Below, piece by piece: positions 7,594-13,607 of a stretch of 26,290 nt of DNA. How positions within the stretch are numbered: position 1 is the first letter of the stretch; each line of letters opens with the position of its first letter. The translations under genes and the position numbers were made by a program. Where the stretch lies: positions 1 through 26,290 of the forward strand of contig JBPCMS010000040.1 of assembly GCA_051002015.1 (NCBI GenBank), written 5' to 3'. The notes beneath the pieces were generated by a model that was not told the origin of the DNA, ran no database searches, and saw only the letters and a program-made list of their open reading frames with translations. The DNA is from JACDBE01 sp051002015. GTDB lineage: Bacteria; Actinomycetota; Acidimicrobiia; Spongiisociales; UBA5794.

Positions 7594-7624
7594 ACACGGT
7601 ATCGGTGCTACACTGATCCCGTGT
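7594..7624 (+). promoter_or_regulatory. vapBC promoter with leaderless start and possible operator
   Basis: TGCTACACT at 7606-7614 is an extended -10; the GTG of vapB begins 6 nt later at 7621, so the message is probably leaderless. ACACGG (7594-7599) and CCGTGT (7619-7624) form a 6-bp inverted repeat flanking the -10 and start codon, well placed for VapB-VapC autorepression. The -10/leaderless reading is stronger than the operator. Confidence 0.5.
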
Positions 7625-7875
7625 CGAACCTGACGTTGAACATCGATGCCGAGACGCTGAAGAGAGCCCGGATACGGGCGTTGGAGCACGGCACGTCCGT
7701 GAATGCCGTGGTGCGTCGTTTCCTCGAGGACTACGCCGGGGGCGACAAGCGGCAGCGCGCCATCGAGGGCTTCCTCGACATCGCTGAACGATCACAGGCC
7801 GGCAGCGAAGGCACCGGACGGATGTGGGAGCGCAGCGACGTGTACGAGGAACGGTCCCGATGGCCACGTTCGTAG
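7621..7875 (+). CDS. vapB: VapB-type antitoxin
   Basis: 84-aa ribbon-helix-helix-like antitoxin. The N-terminus (SNLTLNIDAETLKRARIRA) has the beta strand with alternating residues followed by a helix, and HGTSVNAVVRRFLEDYAG gives the second helix. The acidic/polar C-terminus would wrap the toxin. It is followed, with a 16-bp overlap, by a PIN-domain toxin, which is the standard VapBC order. The GTG start sits right after an extended -10 box (leaderless). VapB would neutralise VapC and, with it, repress the promoter. Confidence 0.85.
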   Translation: MSNLTLNIDAETLKRARIRALEHGTSVNAVVRRFLEDYAGGDKRQRAIEGFLDIAERSQAGSEGTGRMWERSDVYEERSRWPRS

Positions 7876-8267
7876 ACACCAACGTCGTCGTCTACGCCTA
7901 CGACCATGGATCACCCGGCAAGCGGCAGCGAGCCACCGAACTACTCCGCTCTCCCGACGATGACCTTGTCATCTCCACCCAGGTGCTCAGCGAGTTCTAC
8001 TGGGTGGCTACCCGCAACCTCGCTCCACCCCTTGAGCCGACGGAGGCGTGCCGTGCCACGCATCTGCTGGCGTCGCTCCCGGTGGTCACTCTCGACCGCG
8101 ACCTGGTTCTCTCGGCCGTGGACACGGCGCACGACCACCGGCTGGCGCTGTGGGATGCGATGATCGTGGAAGCTGCGGTCCGCGGGGGATGCGACCGGCT
8201 GGCCACCGAGGACCTCGGGCACGGCCAGGTGATCCGGGGCATCCGCATCGAGGACCCGTTCAGATGA
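7860..8267 (+). CDS. vapC: VapC-type PIN-domain ribonuclease toxin
   Basis: 135-aa PIN-domain RNase. The acidic metal-binding residues are visible: Asp6 in TFVDTNVVVYAYD, Glu45 in QVLSEFYWV, Asp99 in LALWDAMIVEAA and Asp118 near LATEDLGHGQ. VapC toxins cleave RNAs such as tRNAs or rRNA to stop growth when free of antitoxin. The start ATG 7860 has GAGGAA at 7845-7850 with about 9 nt spacing and overlaps the end of vapB by 16 bp, so translation is coupled. An earlier in-frame start at 7824 would add 12 residues without family similarity. All catalytic residues are present, so the toxin looks intact. Confidence 0.9.
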   Translation: MATFVDTNVVVYAYDHGSPGKRQRATELLRSPDDDLVISTQVLSEFYWVATRNLAPPLEPTEACRATHLLASLPVVTLDRDLVLSAVDTAHDHRLALWDAMIVEAAVRGGCDRLATEDLGHGQVIRGIRIEDPFR

Positions 8268-8333
8268 GGATGACCGCCCTTCCCTGACGCCCTGACCCGG
8301 GAGGGTCCGGCCCCGAGGGCGAGACCAGCCGCT

Positions 8334-8347
8334 GACCCGATCGGGTC
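8334..8347. terminator. Palindrome between convergent vapC and GTPase genes
   Basis: GACCCGATCGGGTC is a perfect 14-nt palindrome in the 89-bp gap between the two convergent genes; CCCGGGAGGG nearby adds further structure. No T-run on either strand. Likely a shared, T-less terminator, though a protein site cannot be excluded. Confidence 0.3.
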
Positions 8348-8356
8348 GGGCAAGCG

Positions 8357-9289
8357 TCATCGGCTCAGGACCTCCACCGTGTCGCCGTCGCTCACCACGT
8401 GGGCGCCTCCCACCCGCTGCCCATCGAAGCGGGCGGAAGGACCCCAGATCCGCGCCCCCACCAGCGAGGCGGCCAGCTCGTGGTGCACCCGGTCCGCCAC
8501 CTCTGCGACGGTGGCACCGGAGCCCATCGCCAGCGGGCGCGGGTCGATCTCGCCGTTGTGGCGTAGCCACACCCTGATCAGCCCTGTAAGCCTCCAGATC
8601 CCCTCCCGCAACGCATCGAGGCTGTCGTCGTCGAGGATGGACACCGCCACCACGTCGAGGTCGGGGACCTCGCTTCGCAGCTGCTCCAGACGACCGGGGG
8701 CGACCTCGTCGACCTTGGTGGCGGCGAGGATCGCCGGCTTGTCGATCCCGGCGGCGGCGACCTCGGCCCTGACCACCTCGATGTCCCGCAGCGGCGCCGA
8801 TGCGTCCTGGCAGTACACGATGGCGTCTGCGTTGCGGAGGACGCCGAGCAGGGCCCGGCCGCCGCCCCGGTCCTCGCCTGCACCCTCGATCAGCCCGGGG
8901 ATCTCGACCAGCTGCACCAGCACCCCTCCGATCCGGGTCAAGGCAGGGACGGGCCGCAGGGTGGTGAAGGCATAGTCACCGGTCTTGATCTGGATCTCGG
9001 ACAGCGCCTGGAGCAGCGACGACTTGCCGGCGTTGGGCGGGCCCACGAAGGCAACCTGGGCCGCTCCCTGGCGCCGCACCGAGATCGAGTCGCGATGAAC
9101 GACCTTGGCCCGTACCCGCGAGGCGTCGATCTGCTCGTTGACCCACTTGCGGATGTCGGCGTACGGGCCGTTGCGGTAGTCGGGGAGCTCGCCGAGGATG
9201 GCCCGCAGCTCGCGGATCCGCTCGGTCCCTTCCTTGCCGACGAGTCGGCGCTTGATCAGCTGCAACTGGATGCGATGCGGCATCGGCAT
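8357..9289 (-). CDS. Obg/DRG-like GTPase with TGS domain
   Basis: 310-aa P-loop GTPase. An N-terminal helical region (RIQLQLIKRRLVGKEGTERI; residues 1-70) precedes the G domain: G1 GPPNAGKSS (83-91), G2 Thr in YAFTTLRPVP (about 109), G3 as EIPG (129-132), then glycine-rich LIEGAGEDRGGGRALLG, and G4 TKVD (191-194). A C-terminal TGS domain ends VVSDGDTVEVL. This is the DRG/Rbg layout, best known in archaea and eukaryotes, where it acts on ribosomes; bacterial members are uncharacterised. G3 Glu for Asp and G4 Thr for Asn are departures from the Obg consensus. Start ATG 9289 has GAAGGAG 6 nt upstream; this ribosome site lies inside a hairpin (9296-9319). Confidence 0.9.
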   Translation of the reverse strand: MPMPHRIQLQLIKRRLVGKEGTERIRELRAILGELPDYRNGPYADIRKWVNEQIDASRVRAKVVHRDSISVRRQGAAQVAFVGPPNAGKSSLLQALSEIQIKTGDYAFTTLRPVPALTRIGGVLVQLVEIPGLIEGAGEDRGGGRALLGVLRNADAIVYCQDASAPLRDIEVVRAEVAAAGIDKPAILAATKVDEVAPGRLEQLRSEVPDLDVVAVSILDDDSLDALREGIWRLTGLIRVWLRHNGEIDPRPLAMGSGATVAEVADRVHHELAASLVGARIWGPSARFDGQRVGGAHVVSDGDTVEVLSR

Positions 9290-9295
9290 CGTTTT

Positions 9296-9319
9296 CTCCT
9301 TCCGTTCCGGGGGAAGGAG
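9296..9319 (-). promoter_or_regulatory. Hairpin covering the GTPase ribosome binding site
   Basis: On the minus strand CTCCTTCC, an 8-nt loop, then GGAAGGAG form a perfect 8-bp stem. The 3' arm is the Shine-Dalgarno sequence of the GTPase gene (ATG 6 nt later), so the folded mRNA would hide its ribosome site. This could serve temperature- or ligand-dependent translation control; it is only a predicted structure. Confidence 0.45.
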
Positions 9320-9363
9320 CGCGCCACCGCGGCCGGGCGACGGCCACCGGTTCGCGTCCTGTC

Positions 9364-9399
9364 CCGCCGCTTCCCTGGACGCTCGGTCGGAAGCGGCGG
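9364..9399. repeat. 11-bp inverted repeat in GTPase leader/GcvT upstream region
   Basis: CCGCCGCTTCC (9364-9374) and GGAAGCGGCGG (9389-9399) are perfect inverted arms around a 14-nt loop. It lies in the 251-bp divergent region between the GTPase and the aminomethyltransferase. TAGCCT (9482-9477, minus) and TAGGCT (9508-9513, plus) are weak divergent -10 candidates; if the former is used, this hairpin is in the GTPase mRNA leader. Confidence 0.4.
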
Positions 9400-9540
9400 C
9401 TCAGCCTGTCTTGTTGCTGACCTCGGCGCACCACGTCGTCTGGGGTGCAAGAAGATGGATGCCGGTCATGACCTCCAGGCTAGCGATCCCGCGCCGTGCG
9501 GCGGCTCTAGGCTGGCCCACCGCCGTCGCCGGAGGACGTC

Positions 9541-10740
9541 CTGTACCTGACCACACCGTTCCATCCCCGGGTCGAGGCGGCCAACACCAGCGGGCTGTGG
9601 AGCCATTGGGCCGGGTATCTGGTCGCCGAGAAGTACCAGATGTCGGAGAAGCTCGAGTACTTCGCGGTACGCAACTCGGTGGGCGTGTTCGACACCTCGC
9701 CGCTGTACAAGTACCGGATTACCGGGCCCGGCGCCGAGCACTACCTGGCCGGGGTACTGGCCCGCAACATCCGCCGCTGCCGCCCCGGTCAGGCGCAGTA
9801 CACGGTGTGGTGCGACGACCGCGGCTTCGTGGTCGAGGACGGGGTGGTGCTCCGGCTGGCCCCCGACGAGTTCATGCTCACCGCCGCCCGACCCAACCTG
9901 GCCTATCTCCAGGGGCTGATCGGCCACGAGGCGGTCGAGATCGAGGACGTCTCGGTGCGCTGGGGGACGCTCGCCGTCCAGGGACCACGGGCCTGCACCG
10001 TGCTCGAGCCGCTGGTGCCCGAGATCGCAGGTCTTCGCTACTTCGATCTGGTCCCGGCCAAGCTGGGCGACACCGCCGTCACCATCTCCCGCACCGGCTA
10101 CACCGGCGGGCTCGGCTACGAGGTCTGGGTGCCCGCCGAGGATGCGGTGGCGGTGTGGGACGCCGTCGCCGAGGCGGGCGCCGGCCACGGGATGCTCCCC
10201 TTCGGGCAGGTCGCCCTGCTCATGGCCCGCATCGAGGCCGGGCTGCTGCTGATCGACGTCGACTTCGAGTCGAGCCGGTTCGCCTTCAACGACGAGCACC
10301 GCTCCACCCCGCTCGAGCTTGGGTTCGGTTGGATGTTGCGCGATCTTGACAACGACGACCGGGCATTCGTCGGGCGCAACGCCATCGTCCGGGAGCGGGC
10401 AGAGGGGACGTCACGGTGGAAGATGGTCGGTCTGGTGGTCGACTGGCACGAGTACGACACGCTGTACACCGCCGCCGGCCTCATACCGCCCAAGGACCAC
10501 ATCCCGGTCACCGAGGACTTCATGCTCTACGACACCGGCTCGGATCGGGTCGGGTACGCCACCAGCCTCATGTATTCGCCGATGCTGCAGCGCCACATCG
10601 CCATCGCCCGGGTCCGCCCCGACCTGGCCGCCACCGGCACCAGGGTCGATCTCGAGGTGACGATCAACCACCGTTACCAGCGGGTCGGCGCCCACGTCGC
10701 CCGCATGCCCCTGTACAACCCCGCCCACAAAACCGCCTGA
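9541..10740 (+). CDS. GcvT-like folate-dependent aminomethyltransferase
   Basis: About 399 aa, GcvT/YgfZ superfamily. The folate-binding core is visible in VGVFDTSPLYKYRITGPGAEHYL, given by its parts VGVFDTSPLYKYRI and PGAEHYLAGVLARNI, then WCDDRGFVVEDGVVLRL, the central RTGYTGGLGYEVWVP and DFESSRFAFNDEHRSTPLELG, and a C-terminal barrel domain. The first ATG (9640) would cut off a clearly homologous N-terminus (YLTTPFHPRVEAANTSGLW), and the frame is open only back to the stop at 9508-9510. GGAGGA at 9531-9536 points to CTG 9541 (or CTG 9547) as start, a rare initiator. Such proteins transfer a one-carbon or methyl group from an N-methyl compound to tetrahydrofolate. The FAD oxidoreductase 7 nt downstream suggests joint oxidative demethylation; substrate unknown. 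Confidence 0.85.
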   Translation: MYLTTPFHPRVEAANTSGLWSHWAGYLVAEKYQMSEKLEYFAVRNSVGVFDTSPLYKYRITGPGAEHYLAGVLARNIRRCRPGQAQYTVWCDDRGFVVEDGVVLRLAPDEFMLTAARPNLAYLQGLIGHEAVEIEDVSVRWGTLAVQGPRACTVLEPLVPEIAGLRYFDLVPAKLGDTAVTISRTGYTGGLGYEVWVPAEDAVAVWDAVAEAGAGHGMLPFGQVALLMARIEAGLLLIDVDFESSRFAFNDEHRSTPLELGFGWMLRDLDNDDRAFVGRNAIVRERAEGTSRWKMVGLVVDWHEYDTLYTAAGLIPPKDHIPVTEDFMLYDTGSDRVGYATSLMYSPMLQRHIAIARVRPDLAATGTRVDLEVTINHRYQRVGAHVARMPLYNPAHKTA

Positions 10741-10747
10741 GGACGCC

Positions 10748-12343
10748 ATGCCCACTTCACGCAGCTACGACGCCATTGTCATCGGGGCCGGCCACAACGG
10801 GCTGATCAACGGCGCCTACCTGGCCCGGGCCGGGTTGCGCACCCTGATCGTCGAGCGGCGCCACCTGGTGGGTGGCGCCGCCATCACCGAGGAGCTGATC
10901 CCCGGGTTCCAGTTCACCACGTTCTCGTACGCCCTCTCCCTGCTCCGTCCCGACATCATCCACGAGCTCGAGCTGCCCCGGTTCGGGTTCATGCCGCTGC
11001 TGATGCCATCCGGGTTCCATCCGGCGGAGAACGGCGATCACCTGCTGATGGGAACCGACCGGTTCGAGAACCTGCACCAGATCGCCCGACGCTCCCCGGC
11101 CGATGCCGACGCCTACGAGCAGTACCGCCACGATGTCGCCCAGGTGTGCCAGGCGATCAAGCCCCTGCTCGACCAGATCCCACCCGACATCTTCTCCAAG
11201 GATCCCGAGGAGCTGAGGCGGATGGCCGCCCTCGCCGGGCACCTGCGCTCGCTGGAGCCGCGGGTGCTGCACAACGCGGTGCGGCTGCTCACCGGGTCGG
11301 CCGCCGACTTCCTCGACGACTACTTCGAGGACGAGCTGCTCAAGGGCTACCTGGCCTCGTCCTCGATCATTGGATCCAAGCTGGGACCCCGGTCGCAGGG
11401 CTCCGGGCTGGTGCTGCTCTATCACAAGCTGGGTGAGCACGACGGGTCGTTCGGGTCGTGGGCGTTCCACAAGGGGGGCAACGGGGGGTTCACCCAGGTG
11501 CTGTCCCGGGCCGCCGAGGGATTCGGCGCCGAGATCCTCCTCAACGCCCCGGTGGCCACGGTCACCACCTCGAACGGCCGCGCCACCGGGATCGCCCTCG
11601 AGGACGGCACCGAGCTGGGGGCGGCCACGGTGGTCAGCTCGCTCGACCCGCGCCGTACCTTCCTCGAGCTGGTGGAGCCGAGGGAGCTGCCCGCCGACCT
11701 GGTGGAGAACATCAACCGCTTCAAGTTCCAGGGCACATCGGCCAAGGTCAACTTCGCCCTCGACGGGCTACCCCGCTTCCCCGGGCTGCCCGCCAACGGC
11801 GCCCACTTCCGGGGCTTCACCAACATCGGTCCCACCATCGACTACCTGGAGCACGCCTACGACGACGCCAAGTACGGTTGGTACTCGGCCCGCCCGTACA
11901 TCGACTCGGCGGTCCAGTCGACCATCGACCCCGACATGGCGCCGCGAGGCAAGCACGTCATGTCATGCTTCGTCCAGTACGCCCCCTATCACCTGAGGGA
12001 GCGCGACTGGGATACCGAGCGAGAGGCCTTTGGCGACACGGTGCAGGCGACCCTCGAGTCGTTCTTCCCCGGGTTCGGCGATCTGGTGCTCCACCGTGAG
12101 GTGGTCACCCCGCTCGACATCGAGCGGGTGCTCGGGCTGTCGGAGGGCAACATCTTCGCCGGCGAGTTCCTCGCCCCGCAGATGTTCTTCTTCCGTCCCG
12201 CCCCCGGGTGGAACCAGTACCGCACCCCGATCGAGGGCTACTACCAGTGCGGCTCCGGCACCCACCCCGGAGGCTGCGTGATGGGCGCCCCCGGCCGCCT
12301 GGCCAGCCAGCAGATCCTCAAGGACCTCGCCGCCAGGGATTGA
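10748..12343 (+). CDS. PYROXD2-like FAD-dependent oxidoreductase
   Basis: 531-aa flavoprotein of the phytoene-desaturase-like amine oxidase superfamily. The N-terminal dinucleotide-binding fold reads YDAIVIGAGHNGLINGAYLA followed by GLRTLIVERRHLVGGAA; the Asn in GHNGL marks the PYROXD2/CrtI-like branch. The C-terminal FAD motif is GYYQCGSGTHPGGCVMGAPG. The length fits PYROXD2 (about 530-580 aa) rather than true carotenoid desaturases, and no carotenoid genes are nearby. The ATG follows the GcvT stop by 7 bp, with a GAGGA ribosome site overlapping that stop, so both genes form one operon. A role as the electron-accepting partner of the aminomethyltransferase is inference from context. Confidence 0.88.
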   Translation: MPTSRSYDAIVIGAGHNGLINGAYLARAGLRTLIVERRHLVGGAAITEELIPGFQFTTFSYALSLLRPDIIHELELPRFGFMPLLMPSGFHPAENGDHLLMGTDRFENLHQIARRSPADADAYEQYRHDVAQVCQAIKPLLDQIPPDIFSKDPEELRRMAALAGHLRSLEPRVLHNAVRLLTGSAADFLDDYFEDELLKGYLASSSIIGSKLGPRSQGSGLVLLYHKLGEHDGSFGSWAFHKGGNGGFTQVLSRAAEGFGAEILLNAPVATVTTSNGRATGIALEDGTELGAATVVSSLDPRRTFLELVEPRELPADLVENINRFKFQGTSAKVNFALDGLPRFPGLPANGAHFRGFTNIGPTIDYLEHAYDDAKYGWYSARPYIDSAVQSTIDPDMAPRGKHVMSCFVQYAPYHLRERDWDTEREAFGDTVQATLESFFPGFGDLVLHREVVTPLDIERVLGLSEGNIFAGEFLAPQMFFFRPAPGWNQYRTPIEGYYQCGSGTHPGGCVMGAPGRLASQQILKDLAARD

Positions 12344-12383
12344 GGGCGTCGTCGCGCTGGCCTTCCCCCGCCCGCTTGTTTTT

Positions 12384-12480
12384 CCCTCCCATTGGGAGGG
12401 GTGCCCGGCGAAACCGGGTGGGGTGGGATACCGAGGCGCGCGGCGTTGTCCGGTTGCGGCGATCGGCGCAGCCGGACAGC
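12384..12480. terminator. Cluster of stem-loops between convergent genes
   Basis: Three perfect or near-perfect hairpins fill the gap: CCCTCCC-ATT-GGGAGGG (12384-12400), CCCGG-CGAAA-CCGGG (12404-12418), and a 14-bp stem with two G-T wobbles, 12445-12458 against 12467-12480. None is followed by a T-run (a T-run precedes the first on the plus strand). Together they probably end transcription from both sides. Confidence 0.45.
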
Positions 12481-12485
12481 CCAGG

Positions 12486-13607
12486 CTAGGTACTGGAGTG
12501 CTCGATGCTGGCGATGAGGGCGTTGAGGAACCCGGACCCGGTGGCGCCATCGATCACCCGGTGATCGAAGGACAGCGCCACGGGGAACACCGGGCCGATG
12601 GAGATCTCGCCGTCGATCACAAAGACCTCGTTCCTGGCCCGTCCCACCGAGACGATGGCGGTGGTGCCGTGGGGGATGATGGGCGTGCCGTACCCGCCGC
12701 CGACGGCGCCGACGTTGGACAGGGTGAAGGTGGCGCCGGTCACGTCGACAAGGGTCAGCTTGCGGTCGGCTGCGGCCGCCACCAACCGATCGATCTCGCC
12801 GGCCATGGCGTCGTGGTCGAGGGTGCCGGCGTTCCGCACCACCGTGACCACCAGCCCGGCCGGGGTGTTCACGGCAAGGCCCAGGTGGACGGCCCGTGAC
12901 CGGCGCAGGGTGGTTCCGTCGAAGGTGGCGTTGCAGTCCGGGAAGTCGGCCAGCACCGGGATCACGGCGGCGGCCAACCAGGCCTCGAGCGGACCACCCT
13001 TGCCGGTCCGGGCGGCGAGCAGGGCGGTGGCGTTGGCCGGCCCCCACACCGTGACGTGAGGGATCTCGGTCCACGACCGGGTCATGTGGGCGGCGATGGC
13101 CCGCCTGGTGGCCGTCAGTGGCTCACCGGTAGCCTCGGCATCGGTGGTGACGGTGGCTCCCACCGCGGCCGCCGCCTCGACGTCGCCCCTGGTGATGGCC
13201 CCACCCGGGCCGGACCCGGTGACGGTGGCGAGATCGACCCCGAGCTCGGTGGCCCGCTTGCGCGCCACCGGCATCGCCCGCACCGGCGCCGTGCTGCCCG
13301 ACGCCGACGTCGTTGCTGACCCGGTGGCGGCTGCGGCTGGGGCCGAGCCGAGCGGGTCCCAGGTCTCGCCCGGGTCGCCGATCACGGCGAGCAGCCTGCC
13401 GACCCCCAGCGTGGTCCCCGGGGCGGCGCCCTGGTGGAGCAGCACCCCGTCGCGGGGGGCGGTGATCTCGGCGGCGGTCTTGGCCGTCTCCACCTCGACG
13501 ATGGGCTGCCCGGCTGTCACCGGCTCGCCCACCGCCACCAGCCAGGTGATCACCTCGGCCTCGGTCAGACCTTCACCGAGGTCGTGCAGGGTGAACTCGT
13601 ACGCCAT
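12486..13607 (-). CDS. E2 dihydrolipoyl acyltransferase of a 2-oxoacid dehydrogenase complex
   Basis: 373-aa acyltransferase core. One N-terminal lipoyl domain (FTLHDLGEGLTEAEVI; lipoyl-Lys43 in VEVETAKTAAEI), an Ala/Thr/Ser-rich hinge, a peripheral subunit-binding domain (MPVARKRATELGVDL to GAITRGDV; about 110-145), then the catalytic domain with LTATRRAIAAHM and the active site SFDHRVIDG (His349, Asp353). E2 passes the acyl group from lipoyl-Lys to CoA. The DLGEGLTEAEV form and the neighbours favour a branched-chain (BkdC-like) over a pyruvate complex, though substrate cannot be fixed by sequence. ATG 13607 shares one base with the E1 stop (TGATG). The E3 gene is not in the window. Confidence 0.92.
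   Translation of the reverse strand: MAYEFTLHDLGEGLTEAEVITWLVAVGEPVTAGQPIVEVETAKTAAEITAPRDGVLLHQGAAPGTTLGVGRLLAVIGDPGETWDPLGSAPAAAATGSATTSASGSTAPVRAMPVARKRATELGVDLATVTGSGPGGAITRGDVEAAAAVGATVTTDAEATGEPLTATRRAIAAHMTRSWTEIPHVTVWGPANATALLAARTGKGGPLEAWLAAAVIPVLADFPDCNATFDGTTLRRSRAVHLGLAVNTPAGLVVTVVRNAGTLDHDAMAGEIDRLVAAAADRKLTLVDVTGATFTLSNVGAVGGGYGTPIIPHGTTAIVSVGRARNEVFVIDGEISIGPVFPVALSFDHRVIDGATGSGFLNALIASIEHSST

Noticed and set aside
5731..7689. Long open frame of 652 codons on the minus strand opposite the SulP gene
   Set aside because: Composition is His/Gly/Asp/Gln-rich noise with no domain, and the plus-strand SulP gene has complete family motifs. It is a GC-driven shadow.
10748..12343. Carotenoid (phytoene) desaturase
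   Set aside because: Shares the fold, but the GHNGL motif, the length and the GcvT partner favour the PYROXD2 branch, and no phytoene synthase is nearby.
12379..12400. Classical Rho-independent terminator
   Set aside because: The T-run lies before the CCCTCCC/GGGAGGG stem on the plus strand and becomes an A-run after it on the minus strand, so neither direction has the required U-tail.
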